DNA of 25,403 bases from the NCBI GenBank assembly GCA_964511405.1, contig CAZEFK010000105.1, positions 1 through 25,403 on the forward strand. Direction: 5' to 3'. This document shows positions 15,562 to 23,080 of this stretch, in pieces (position 1 is the first letter of the stretch; every line of letters begins with the position of its first letter). Position numbers and translations under genes: made by a program. The notes under the pieces were generated by a model. The model searched no databases. It had not been told where the DNA came from and saw only the letters and a list, made by a program, of their open reading frames with translations. This stretch comes from CAZEFK01 sp964511405. GTDB lineage: Bacteria > Pseudomonadota > Alphaproteobacteria > Elsterales > Elsteraceae.

Positions 15562-16371
15562 TCAGCCGAAGCGGCCGGTCACGTAATTCCGCGTGCGCTC
15601 GTGCTGCGGGGCGGTGAACAGCCGCTCGGTTTCGCCCGCCTCGACCAGCTCGCCCAGATACATGAAGGCGGTGTAGTCGCTGATGCGCGCCGCCTGCTGC
15701 AGGTTGTGGGTGACGATGACGATCGTGAAGCTGCGCTTCAGATCGTCGATCAGCTCCTCGATCTTCTGGGTCGAGATCGGGTCCAGCGCCGATGCCGGCT
15801 CGTCGAGCAGCAGCACTTCGGGCTCCAGGGCGATCGCGCGGGCGATGCACAGGCGCTGCTGCTGGCCGCCCGACAGGCCCAGTCCGCTGCCATGCAGCTT
15901 GTCCTTGACCTCGGGCCACAACGCGGCCCGGGTCAGGGCCGCCTCGACCCGTTCGTCCATGACACTGCGTCGCGGCCGCTCATAGAGGCGGATGCCGAAG
16001 GCGATGTTGTCATAGATCGACATCGGGAACGGCGTCGGCTTCTGGAACACCATGCCGACCCGGCTGCGCAGCCGGTTGAGGTCGAGGCCCGACGACAGGA
16101 TGTCCTCGCCGTCCAGCATCACCTGGCCGGTGGCCTTCTGCCCGGGATAGAGCTCGAAAATGCGGTTCAGGGTCCGCAACAGCGTGGACTTGCCGCAGCC
16201 CGACGGGCCGATCAGCGCCGTGGCGCAGTTCTCGGCGAAGTCGATGCTGATCGACTTCAGCGCCTGGGCCCCGCCCCGGTAATAGAAGTTCAGGTCCTTG
16301 ACCGCGATCTTGGGGCGGTGGGCCGTTGCCGCGGGGCGGGCGCTCACGGCCACACTGGTGTTGATGGTCAT
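15562..16371 (-). CDS. pstB: Phosphate ABC transporter ATP-binding protein PstB
   Basis: Encodes 269 residues from ATG 16371, which overlaps the pstA stop (ATGA, 16368-16371); GGAGG lies four bases upstream. PstB hydrolyses ATP on the cytoplasmic face to drive phosphate import through PstC/PstA. Motifs are Walker A GPSGCGKST (residues 55-63), Q-loop VFQKPTPFPMSIYDN, signature LSGGQQQRLCIARA, Walker B VLLLDEPASALDP and the switch histidine VTHN. The Q-loop segment is diagnostic of PstB. No phoU follows; the next gene is xylB. Confidence 0.96.
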   Translation of the reverse strand: MTINTSVAVSARPAATAHRPKIAVKDLNFYYRGGAQALKSISIDFAENCATALIGPSGCGKSTLLRTLNRIFELYPGQKATGQVMLDGEDILSSGLDLNRLRSRVGMVFQKPTPFPMSIYDNIAFGIRLYERPRRSVMDERVEAALTRAALWPEVKDKLHGSGLGLSGGQQQRLCIARAIALEPEVLLLDEPASALDPISTQKIEELIDDLKRSFTIVIVTHNLQQAARISDYTAFMYLGELVEAGETERLFTAPQHERTRNYVTGRFG

Positions 16372-17222
16372 CGCGCCTCCGAGGACGAGCGCAGCAGGGA
16401 CCGCGCCAGGATGCTGAGGAGAAGGATCGCCAGGGTGATCAGCAGGGCGCCGGCCCACGCCAGCCGCCGCCAGTCGTCATAGGGGCTCATGGCGAACTGG
16501 AAGATCACCACCGGCAGGTTGGCGATCGGGCGGGTCAAGTCCAGGCTCCAGAACTGGTTATTGAGAGCCGTGAACAGGAGCGGCGCGGTCTCGCCGCTGA
16601 CGCGCGCCACGGCCAGCAGGATGCCGGTGGTGACGCCGGCGCGGGCGGCGCGCCAGCAGATCGAGACGATCACCCGCCATTGCGGCGCGCCCAGGGCGGC
16701 GCAGGCCTCGCGCAGGCCATTGGGCACCAGCCGCAGCATGTCCTCGGTCGTGCGCAGCACCACCGGGACCACGATCACGGCCAGCGCCACGCCACCGGCG
16801 ATGCCCGAGAAGTGCGACGTCGGCACGACCAGGATCTCGTAGATGAACAGGCCGATCAGGATCGACGGCGCGCTCATCAGGATGTCGTTGACGAACCGCG
16901 TCAGGTTGGCGAGCCAGCTGTCGCGCCCGAATTCGGCGAGCCAGGTACCGGCCAGCACGCCCGCCGGGGCACCGACGACGGTCCCAAGGATCGTCATCAT
17001 CAGGCTGCCGACGATGGCGTTGGCCAAGCCGCCGTCGCTGCCGGGCGGCGGCGTGTTCTCGGTGATCAGCTTCAACGAGAAGCCGGCCACGCCGTTGCCG
17101 ACCAGGGTGATCAGGATCAGCGCCAGCACGCCGATGCCCAGCGCGGTGCTGGCGATCGCGGCGGCTTCGGCGGTCCGGTTGGCGAACCGGCGCCGGGCTT
17201 GCAGGGCGGCGTTGATCTTCAT
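16368..17222 (-). CDS. pstA: Phosphate ABC transporter permease PstA
   Basis: Encodes 284 residues from ATG 17222 with GAGGGG upstream, 11 bases after pstC. PstA is one of the two inner-membrane permeases of the phosphate importer. About six hydrophobic helices are visible, beginning ALGIGVLALILITLVGNGV. The ABC-permease EAA loop is present as VPNGLREACAALGAPQWRVI, and ITENTPPPGSDGGLANAIVG is typical of PstA. The stop overlaps the pstB start, so synthesis of the two is coupled. Confidence 0.95.
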   Translation of the reverse strand: MKINAALQARRRFANRTAEAAAIASTALGIGVLALILITLVGNGVAGFSLKLITENTPPPGSDGGLANAIVGSLMMTILGTVVGAPAGVLAGTWLAEFGRDSWLANLTRFVNDILMSAPSILIGLFIYEILVVPTSHFSGIAGGVALAVIVVPVVLRTTEDMLRLVPNGLREACAALGAPQWRVIVSICWRAARAGVTTGILLAVARVSGETAPLLFTALNNQFWSLDLTRPIANLPVVIFQFAMSPYDDWRRLAWAGALLITLAILLLSILARSLLRSSSEAR

Positions 17223-17233
17223 GGGTCGTCCCC

Positions 17234-18211
17234 TCAGGCCGCGGCGCGGGCTTCGAGCCGCCGCAGCATCAGCCGGGCGGCCGCCAGCACGACGAAGCTG
17301 ATGACGAACAGGCTGAAGCCGAGGGCGACCAGCGCCGAGGGATAGATGTCTCCGGTCGCCTCGGCGAATTCGTTGGCGACCGTCGAGCTGATGGTGGCGC
17401 CGGGCAGGAACAGCGACGGGCTGATGTCATGAGCGTTGCCGATGACGAAGGTCACGGCCATGGTCTCGCCCAGCGCGCGACCCAGCCCCAGCATGATCCC
17501 GCCGATGACGCTGGCGCGGGTGTAGGGCAGCACGATGTGCCACACCACCTCCCAGGTGGTGCAGCCGATGCCGTAGGCGCTCTCGCGGACCATGGGCGGC
17601 ACGGTCAGGAACACGTCGCGCATGGTCGCGGCCACGAACGGCACGATCATCACGGCCAGGATCATCCCGGCGGTCGACATGCCGATGCCCATCGGCGGGC
17701 CGTCGAACAGGGCGCCGAGCAGCGGGATCGGGCCGAGCCAGTCGGTCAGCAGCGGCTGGACATACTCGGCGTAGAACGGGGCGAACACGAACAGGCCCCA
17801 CATGCCGTAGATGATGCTGGGGACGGCGGCCAGGAGCTCGATCGCGATGCCGACCGGGCGGCGCGCCCAGTCCGGGGCCAGCTCGGTCAGGAACATCGCG
17901 ATGCCGAAGCTGATCGGCACGCCGAACAGGATCGCGATCACCGAGGTGACCAGGGTACCGTAGACCGGTGCGATGAGGCCGAAGCGCTCGGTGACGGGGT
18001 TCCAGGTGACCGATGTGAAGAAGGCGCCGCCCATCTTGGACAGGACCGGCAGGCTGCCATAGGCCAGCGACAGCAGGATGCCCAGCAGCAGCGTCAGCAC
18101 CAGCACGGCGGCGCCGCAGGTCAGGCCGCGGAACAGCTTGTCGCCCATGGGGTTGGCGGAGGCTGGCCGGCCGGTGTCGGCGCGCGTCAGGCTTGCGGTC
18201 TCGGATGTCAT
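17234..18211 (-). CDS. pstC: Phosphate ABC transporter permease PstC
   Basis: Encodes 325 residues from ATG 18211. The start is the first Met before MGDKLFRGLTCGAAVLVLTL; the same frame continues much further upstream only by reading antiframe pstS sequence. About six membrane helices are visible. Family landmarks are FGLIAPVYGTLVTSVIAILF, IELLAAVPSIIYGMWGLFVF, the EAA-like VRESAYGIGCTTWEVVWHIV and GLGRALGETMAVTFVIGNA. The ribosome-binding site is poor (CTTCCCGTG before the ATG). A strong hairpin in the 101-base spacer separates it from pstS, which suggests lower expression of the permeases than of the binding protein. Confidence 0.95.
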   Translation of the reverse strand: MTSETASLTRADTGRPASANPMGDKLFRGLTCGAAVLVLTLLLGILLSLAYGSLPVLSKMGGAFFTSVTWNPVTERFGLIAPVYGTLVTSVIAILFGVPISFGIAMFLTELAPDWARRPVGIAIELLAAVPSIIYGMWGLFVFAPFYAEYVQPLLTDWLGPIPLLGALFDGPPMGIGMSTAGMILAVMIVPFVAATMRDVFLTVPPMVRESAYGIGCTTWEVVWHIVLPYTRASVIGGIMLGLGRALGETMAVTFVIGNAHDISPSLFLPGATISSTVANEFAEATGDIYPSALVALGFSLFVISFVVLAAARLMLRRLEARAAA

Positions 18212-18278
18212 CACGGGAAGGCCGCCAGTTCTCGGGACGGAACAGCGCGCCGGTGACGGGCGCGGACAATCAGCCGGA

Positions 18279-18304
18279 GGGCGCCGCCCGGGCGGGCGGC
18301 GCCC
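18279..18304 (-). other. Strong hairpin in the pstS-pstC spacer
   Basis: GGGCGCCGCCCG (18279-18290) and CGGGCGGCGCCC (18293-18304) form a perfect 12-base inverted repeat with two bases between. The repeat starts eight bases after the pstS stop on the minus strand. No T-run follows, so it is unlikely to be a full terminator. Hairpins after the binding-protein gene commonly protect its mRNA 3' end and give the excess of binding protein over permease seen in ABC operons. Confidence 0.75.
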
Positions 18305-18312
18305 ACGCCGGG

Positions 18313-19371
18313 TCAGTTGGTCAGGACCGGCTTGCCCTGGTCGTCGGTCAGGGTCTTCTGCCAGGTCGCGTCGATCAGCTTGGTCACCGAGTCGGGCAGC
18401 GGCACGTAGTCGAGCTGAGTGGCGAGGTCGCCGCCCTTCTCGTAGGCCCACTTGAAGAAGCCGACCACCTGCTTGGCGGTGTCGGGCTTGTCCTGCTTCT
18501 TGTGCATCAGGATGAAGGTGGCGCCGGCGATCGGCCAGGCGTTCTTGCCGGGCTGGTCGGTCAGCAGCAGGTGGAAGCCGGGCGCCTTGGACCAATCGGC
18601 GCCGGCGGCGGCGGCGGCGAAGGCGCCGGCGTCGGGCGCCACATAGTCGCCGTCATGGTCCTTCATCAGGACATAGGCCAGCTTGTTCTGCTTGGCGTAG
18701 GCATACTCGACGTAGCCGATGCTGCCGTTGATCTGGCGAGCATAGGACGACACGCCCTCGTTGCCCTTGGCGCCGACACCGCCCGGCCACTCGACCGAGG
18801 TGTTCTCGCCGATCTTGCTCTTGAACTCGGGGCTGACCTGCGACAGGTAGTGCGTGAAGATGAAGTTCGTGCCCGACCCGTCGGAGCGGTGGACGGTCGT
18901 GATGTTCTCGCCGGGCAGGGTCAGGCCGGGATTGAGCGCCTTGATCGCCGCATCATCCCACTTCTTGATCTTGCCCAGGTAGATGTCGGTCAGCACCGTG
19001 CCGTCCAGCCGCACCTTGCCCGCGTCGATGCCCTTGATGTTGACAACCGGCACCACGCCGCCCAGCACCGTCGGGAACTGGAACAGGCCGTTCTTGTCCA
19101 GGTCGGCAGGTTCCAGCGGCATGTCCGAGGCGCCGAAATCGACGGTCTTGGCCTCGATCTGCTTGATGCCGCCGCCCGAGCCGATCGACTGGTAGTTCAG
19201 GCCGATCCCGGTTTGCGCCTTGTAGGCTTCGGCCCACTTCGCGTAGACCGGATAGGGGAAGGTGGCGCCAGCGCCCGAGATGGTCGACTCGGCGTGGCTC
19301 GGCACGGATACCGCCGACAGCGCGGCTGCCGACAGCAGGGCGAGAATGAGTCGCTTCGACACGAGGCGCAT
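18313..19371 (-). CDS. pstS: Periplasmic phosphate-binding protein PstS
   Basis: Encodes 352 residues from ATG 19371. A Sec signal peptide (basic MRLVSKR, hydrophobic LILALLSAAALSAVSV, cleavage after SHA) is followed by STISGAGATFPYPVYAKWAE, the classic PstS start. Phosphate-contacting elements include GASDMPLE and VHRSDGSGTNFIFT. PstS captures phosphate in the periplasm and delivers it to PstCA. The Shine-Dalgarno AAGGAG lies only one base before ATG 19371 but ten bases before GTG 19362. Translation may therefore really start at the GTG, shortening the signal peptide by three residues. A Pho box lies 47 to 64 bases upstream. Confidence 0.96.
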   Translation of the reverse strand: MRLVSKRLILALLSAAALSAVSVPSHAESTISGAGATFPYPVYAKWAEAYKAQTGIGLNYQSIGSGGGIKQIEAKTVDFGASDMPLEPADLDKNGLFQFPTVLGGVVPVVNIKGIDAGKVRLDGTVLTDIYLGKIKKWDDAAIKALNPGLTLPGENITTVHRSDGSGTNFIFTHYLSQVSPEFKSKIGENTSVEWPGGVGAKGNEGVSSYARQINGSIGYVEYAYAKQNKLAYVLMKDHDGDYVAPDAGAFAAAAAGADWSKAPGFHLLLTDQPGKNAWPIAGATFILMHKKQDKPDTAKQVVGFFKWAYEKGGDLATQLDYVPLPDSVTKLIDATWQKTLTDDQGKPVLTN

Positions 19372-19401
19372 ACTCCTTGGGTGGTCGTCGTTGCGGGCCG
19401 G

Positions 19402-19435
19402 AGCCTATTGGCCGACGATGAAACTTTTATGACAG
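19402..19435 (-). promoter_or_regulatory. Pho box (PhoB site) and -10 element of the pst operon
   Basis: On the minus strand CTGTCAT-AAAA-GTTTCAT (19435-19418) matches the PhoB consensus of two seven-base repeats separated by four bases. The first repeat is perfect and the second has five of seven bases. Ten bases downstream is TAGGCT (19407-19402), a usable -10 without a consensus -35, as in known PhoB-activated promoters. Low phosphate should switch on the operon through PhoR-PhoB, whose genes are not in this window. Confidence 0.78.
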
Positions 19436-19552
19436 CGGCGCCGATTGCTTAAAAATGCAACAAGTCTGCCGCGCGGATGTCGCCGTTCATTCCCCGGGGT
19501 TTCCGGGACGCCGGTCGGGAGTTGCCGAATACCCCCGGGCATTGCCACCGGA

Positions 19553-19568
19553 CCATGATTAATTATGG
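19553..19568. promoter_or_regulatory. AT-rich palindrome, possible operator
   Basis: CCATGATTAATTATGG is a 16-base inverted repeat with a single mismatched pair, set in otherwise very GC-rich DNA. It lies 182 bases before pstS and 10 bases before a possible small plus-strand frame. Its symmetry fits a dimeric regulator, but none can be named. Confidence 0.4.
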
Positions 19569-19800
19569 AGCACTGGCATGACCGAAATGCCGAGCGGCGG
19601 TTGCGGGATGGTGGCGATGCCGCACCGCCGCGGCGTCCCGGGCCGGTCTCCGTCCCGGGCCGGCCTCGTCGTCCAGCGCCGGGATGGCGCTGCCGTGGCG
19701 GCGGCACGACGACCGCCGTCACCTATCCGCACGGGAACGGACTGAGGAGCGATGGGTTCGCGTTGATCGCGGCCGCTGGTCCGGCAGCAGCGGCGGCCGC

Positions 19801-20910
19801 TTAGCGCACGTAAACCTGGACTTCGTTGACCTGACTGGTCCCGGTCCCCGTCACCACGGTGACGCGGTCGCCGGACAGTCCCAGCTTGACCAGCGACATG
19901 ACCACCTGGTCGGCGTTACGCCGCGCCGACGCCGGCGATCCTGTCGCCGTGCCGGGCGTGGCGACCACCTGGAACCGTGCGCCAGGCCGCCGGTCGAGGG
20001 CCTGGCGGACCGCATCGAACAGCGGCTGTTCGTAGGCCACGTTGGTGCGGTCGAAGCGGATGGTCACCAGCGGCCGTCCGCCGACGGTCGCCGACGCCGC
20101 ACCTGGTGCTACGCCCGGGGCGCCGGCGACGAAGGAGGTCGGCGAGAAGCCGTGGTCGAGCGAGCCCGAGATCAACTCGCCGCTCTGGATCGCCGCGGCC
20201 AGCGTTGCCAGGTTGCGCCGCTCGGTGGCGACCGACGCGGTCTGGCGGTTGAGCTCTTCCAGCAGGCGGCCGTTCAGCCGGTCGATGGCGACCTGGGCGC
20301 GACCGATGTCGTCCTCGACCGCCGCCAGCTTGCGATGGTCCTCCTCGACGGCGCCCGACAGCAGGAACACCGAACGCGAGGTGTCCAGCAGATAGCCGGC
20401 GAAGGAGTTGTCGTTGTTGACCTGGGTCGACAGCGACTGCAGGCGGCCAATCTGGTCGCTGATCTGCTGCAGCGCGGATTGGGCCTCGCCCCATTGCTGG
20501 GACAGAATCGGGTTGCCGGGGGTCGAGCCGACCTGGAGGCGGGCGTTGATGCGGGCGATGGTCGAGAAGTAGCGCTCCGCCGCGCCGGTGTTGAGCTGGC
20601 GGATCTCGTCGAGCTGCCGGCCCTGGTCCTCGATGGCGCTCTGCAGCCGCGTCAGGTCGGCGCGCAGGGCGTCGGCGCGTTGGCCGACGAACGTCTGGCC
20701 GGGCTGGGCGATGACCGCGCTTGTCGAACCGGGCGCCGGCAGCGGCGTGGTCTCGACCGGGCCTGCGGCCACGGACACCGGGGCAGGCTGCGCCGATTCG
20801 GGGCCCTCCCCGGTCAGGGTCGATGAAATCCAATCGCAACCGGCCAAACCAAGCGCGATGACCGCGACGCCGGCGGGCAACAATACCTTCGAGACCATTG
20901 TCGCAGCCAT
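19801..20910 (-). CDS. Coiled-coil lipoprotein with OmpA-like C-terminal domain
   Basis: Encodes 369 residues from ATG 20910. A lipoprotein signal ends in the lipobox GLAGC with acylated Cys25. The next residue is Asp, which in enterobacteria retains lipoproteins in the inner membrane. A Pro/Ser linker precedes a long helical, probably coiled-coil region (about 75-235: RADALRADLTRLQSAIEDQG, VEEDHRKLAAVEDDIGRAQ). The last 90 residues (VTIRFDRTNVAYEQPLFDAV, RRNADQVVMSLVKLGLSGDR, EVQVYVR) resemble an OmpA-like peptidoglycan-associated domain. It may bridge membrane and cell wall (inference). I do not recognise a named family. It could also start at Met5. A promoter lies about 100 bases upstream. 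Confidence 0.85.
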   Translation of the reverse strand: MAATMVSKVLLPAGVAVIALGLAGCDWISSTLTGEGPESAQPAPVSVAAGPVETTPLPAPGSTSAVIAQPGQTFVGQRADALRADLTRLQSAIEDQGRQLDEIRQLNTGAAERYFSTIARINARLQVGSTPGNPILSQQWGEAQSALQQISDQIGRLQSLSTQVNNDNSFAGYLLDTSRSVFLLSGAVEEDHRKLAAVEDDIGRAQVAIDRLNGRLLEELNRQTASVATERRNLATLAAAIQSGELISGSLDHGFSPTSFVAGAPGVAPGAASATVGGRPLVTIRFDRTNVAYEQPLFDAVRQALDRRPGARFQVVATPGTATGSPASARRNADQVVMSLVKLGLSGDRVTVVTGTGTSQVNEVQVYVR

Positions 20911-21009
20911 TCGTGAATACAGCCTTCTCTCGAATCGCCCGCTTCGGGGAGCCGGCCGTCACCCCGACAGGCCCTTGATTCTGTTGCCCATCTCGACAAA
21001 TCGCGGGAC

Positions 21010-21038
21010 AATGTAACGGAATGGTCTGGGGTTTCCAA
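21010..21038 (-). promoter_or_regulatory. Putative promoter of the lipoprotein gene
   Basis: On the minus strand TTGGAA (21038-21033) and TACATT (21015-21010) are 17 bases apart. The leader to the ATG at 20910 would be about 90 bases. Both hexamers are partial matches, but the spacing is ideal. Confidence 0.5.
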
Positions 21039-21076
21039 GACGCATTATCCCGAATGGCCGAGGCGTTGTCGGCCGT

Positions 21077-21098
21077 CACGAAGGCGCCACGAAGGCGC
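21077..21098. repeat. Tandem 11-base repeat upstream of the tRNA promoter
   Basis: CACGAAGGCGC is present twice back to back (21077-21087 and 21088-21098), ending directly against the -35 element of the tRNA gene. It could be a replication-slippage duplication or a paired binding site. Confidence 0.6.
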
Positions 21099-21127
21099 TT
21101 GCACCCCAACCCCGGTTTGAGTAGGGT
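21099..21127 (+). promoter_or_regulatory. Putative promoter of tRNA-Arg
   Basis: TTGCAC (21099-21104) and TAGGGT (21122-21127) are separated by 17 bases. Transcription would begin near 21134, about seven bases before the mature tRNA, a normal short leader. Confidence 0.6.
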
Positions 21128-21140
21128 GCGCGTCCTCGGG

Positions 21141-21217
21141 GCGCCCGTAGCTCAATTGGATAGAGCACCAGACTACGAATCTGGGGGTTAGGAGTTCGAG
21201 TCTCTTCGGGCGCGCCA
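21141..21217 (+). tRNA. tRNA-Arg, anticodon ACG
   Basis: A complete 77-base cloverleaf. The acceptor stem GCGCCCG pairs perfectly with CGGGCGC. The D-arm is GCTC-AATTGGATA-GAGC. The anticodon stem CCAGA/TCTGG encloses loop CTACGAA with anticodon ACG. The T-arm is AGGAG-TTCGAGT-CTCTT, and CCA is encoded. ACG is normally edited to ICG by TadA to read CGU, CGC and CGA. It ends 45 bases before the TPR gene, which may share its transcript. Confidence 0.97.
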
Positions 21218-21262
21218 CTTCCCGCACCATCGGCCGGATGCCCTTGCCCGCAACGGGCCGCG

Positions 21263-23080
21263 ATGGTCCAGTCGCACATGACCGATCCCCGCACCGTTCG
21301 ACTTGAGGCGGCCCTTGCCGACCACCGGGCCGGCAAGCTCGACGATGCGGCTGCCGGCTATCGATCGCTGCTGGCGGATCGGCCCGATGACGGCGATGCG
21401 CTGACTCTGCTGGGCGCGCTCCTCCTGCAGCGGGGGGATCTGGAGACGGCGCTCGACCTGCTCGCGCGGGCCGTTCGGACGCTGCCGCGGTCCGCCGCCG
21501 CCCATCAGAATCTGGGCATGGCGCTCAGCCGGGCGGGGCGCTGGCGCGAGGCGGTCCGCATGCTCGAGGCCGCCGCCGCCTTGGATCCCGGCATCAGCGG
21601 GATCTGGCGCGGCTTGGCCGGAGCCCGGGCGGCGATCGGCGACACCGTCGGGGCAATCCAGGCCTATCGGCGCCTGGTCGCGATCGCGCCGGACGACGCC
21701 GAGGCCCTGAACAACATCGGCGTGCTGCTGCTGCAAGCGGGGGATCTCGACCAGGCGCAGCCCGTGCTCGAGCGTGCCGCGGCGCTCAGGCCCGCCGATT
21801 CGCAAATCCAAAAGAACCTGGGTAGCCTGTGGGTCCAGCGCCGCCGATTCGACCGCGCCGAATCGGCGTTGCGACGCGCGGCCGAAGGCGATCCGACGTC
21901 GGCGGACACCTGGATCGGGTTCGCCGGAGCCTTGAACGTCCTTAACCGATTTGCCGAATCGCATCAGGCGTTCGCGCGGGCGCACCAGTTGGATCCGGGC
22001 CGCGCCGACGCGCTGCTGGGCGTGGCCGGCTGCGCCGACGCGCTGGGGCGGCCCGACGAGGCCGCCGCGGCGCTCGACCGCATCGATGCCATGGTGCCGG
22101 GGCATGCCGGCGCCGCGCACTATCGGTCGGCCCTCCTGCTGCGGCGCGAGCGGTTCGCCGAGGGTTGGGCGGCCAACCTGTCGGCCATTCGCGGCTCCGA
22201 CGCCTATCGCGCCGTCGCCGGCACCGTCGGCGTGCCGGCCTGGGACGGGAGCCCGCTCGACGGCGCGACGGTCCTGTTGCACGCCTCTGATTTCGGCGTC
22301 GGCGACCATATCCATTATGTGCGCTACGCCCGGCTGGCGGCGGCACGCGGCGGGCGCCTGCTGCTGCTGGCCGATGGCAGGGCGCGGCGCGCGGCGCGGC
22401 TGTTGGCCAGCGCGCCCGGGCTCGCGGGGGCGGTGGGCGACCTCGCGGCCGCCGGCCGGGTCGACCGGCATTGCTCGCTCTATGAGTTGCCGCCGATGTT
22501 CACCCGGACCGTGGCGTCGATTCCGGCCGCGATTCCCTACCTGTCCGTCGATGACGCACGGCGCCGGATGTGGGCCGAGCGGATCGCCGCGCTGTGCCCG
22601 TCGCCTGGCCGGCGTGTCGGCCTGGTCTGGAAGGCGTCGCCGCAATTCACCTGGGGTGAGTTCCGGTCGGTTCCGCTCTCGGCGTTCGCGCCGCTGTCCG
22701 GCCTGCCCGGCTGCCGGCTGCTCAGCCTGCAGCATGATGTCGACGCGGCCGAAGCGGCCACGCTCGAGCATCTCGGCATCCGGCCGATCGGGCATGAGCT
22801 TGACCGCGGCCCCGACGGCTTCCTGGATACGGCGGCGGTCATGGACGCCCTGGACCTGGTGATCACGGTCGACACCTCGAGCGCGCACCTGGCCGGGGCG
22901 CTCGGCCGGCCGGTCTGGACGCTGATCCCGACGCTGCCGGACTGGCGCTGGTTCCTCGACCGGGCCGATTCGCCCTGGTATCCGACGATGCGGCTGTTCC
23001 GCCGCGCCGGGGTGGGCGAGTGGGACGCGGTGATCGCCGAGGTGGCGCAGGCCCTTCGCGGCTGGCTCGGCGCGTCGTGA
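21263..23080 (+). CDS. TPR protein with C-terminal GT9-like glycosyltransferase domain
   Basis: Encodes 605 residues from ATG 21263 (Met6 at 21278 is an alternative; neither has a clear ribosome-binding site). Residues about 10-290 are tetratricopeptide repeats, for example AAAGYRSLLADRPDDGDALT and AIQAYRRLVAIAPDDAEALN. Residues about 310-600 resemble the GT-B glycosyltransferase/heptosyltransferase-like domain common behind TPRs in Alphaproteobacteria. Its landmarks are DFGVGDHIHYVRYARLAAAR, VGLVWKASPQF, ITVDTSSAHLAGALGRPVW and PDWRWFLDRADSPWYPTMRL. It may transfer a sugar to protein or polysaccharide, but donor and acceptor are unknown. Its TGA overlaps the ureD GTG by four bases, so it probably forms an operon with urease. 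Confidence 0.88.
   Translation: MVQSHMTDPRTVRLEAALADHRAGKLDDAAAGYRSLLADRPDDGDALTLLGALLLQRGDLETALDLLARAVRTLPRSAAAHQNLGMALSRAGRWREAVRMLEAAAALDPGISGIWRGLAGARAAIGDTVGAIQAYRRLVAIAPDDAEALNNIGVLLLQAGDLDQAQPVLERAAALRPADSQIQKNLGSLWVQRRRFDRAESALRRAAEGDPTSADTWIGFAGALNVLNRFAESHQAFARAHQLDPGRADALLGVAGCADALGRPDEAAAALDRIDAMVPGHAGAAHYRSALLLRRERFAEGWAANLSAIRGSDAYRAVAGTVGVPAWDGSPLDGATVLLHASDFGVGDHIHYVRYARLAAARGGRLLLLADGRARRAARLLASAPGLAGAVGDLAAAGRVDRHCSLYELPPMFTRTVASIPAAIPYLSVDDARRRMWAERIAALCPSPGRRVGLVWKASPQFTWGEFRSVPLSAFAPLSGLPGCRLLSLQHDVDAAEAATLEHLGIRPIGHELDRGPDGFLDTAAVMDALDLVITVDTSSAHLAGALGRPVWTLIPTLPDWRWFLDRADSPWYPTMRLFRRAGVGEWDAVIAEVAQALRGWLGAS

Larger units (their letters stand above)
19372..19800. other. 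429-base non-coding region upstream of pstS
   Basis: This is the only gap longer than 300 bases. It holds the pst Pho box (19418-19435), an AT-rich block at 19443-19462 with a weak TTGC-N8-GCAA inverted repeat, and a 16-base AT-rich palindrome (19553-19568). After the palindrome is a possible 55-codon frame on the plus strand (19578-19745). Two GCGGCCGC copies (19769-19776, 19793-19800) close the region and could fold into a hairpin after the lipoprotein stop at 19801. I see no convincing gene. Confidence 0.6.

Noticed and set aside
19769..19800. Two GCGGCCGC copies as an intrinsic terminator for the lipoprotein gene
   Set aside because: They can pair, but there is no T-run on the minus strand after them; kept only as a note in the region description.
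19565..19804. 79-residue plus-strand frame beginning MEHWHDRNAERRLRDGGDAA
   Set aside because: No ribosome-binding site at the right distance, ends in a run of alanines over the repeats before 19801 and shows no motif; the overlapping 19578 frame is slightly better but is still only a candidate.
21045..21336. Minus-strand frames containing segments such as RLELLTPRFVVWCSIQLSYGR and PNPQIRSLVLYPIELRA
   Set aside because: These are translations of the antisense strand of the tRNA-Arg gene, a well-known source of false database proteins.
21188..22888. 566-codon minus-strand frame opposite the TPR gene
   Set aside because: Arg/Gly/Gln-rich with no motif, lying wholly antisense to a well-supported gene; long antisense frames are normal at this GC content.
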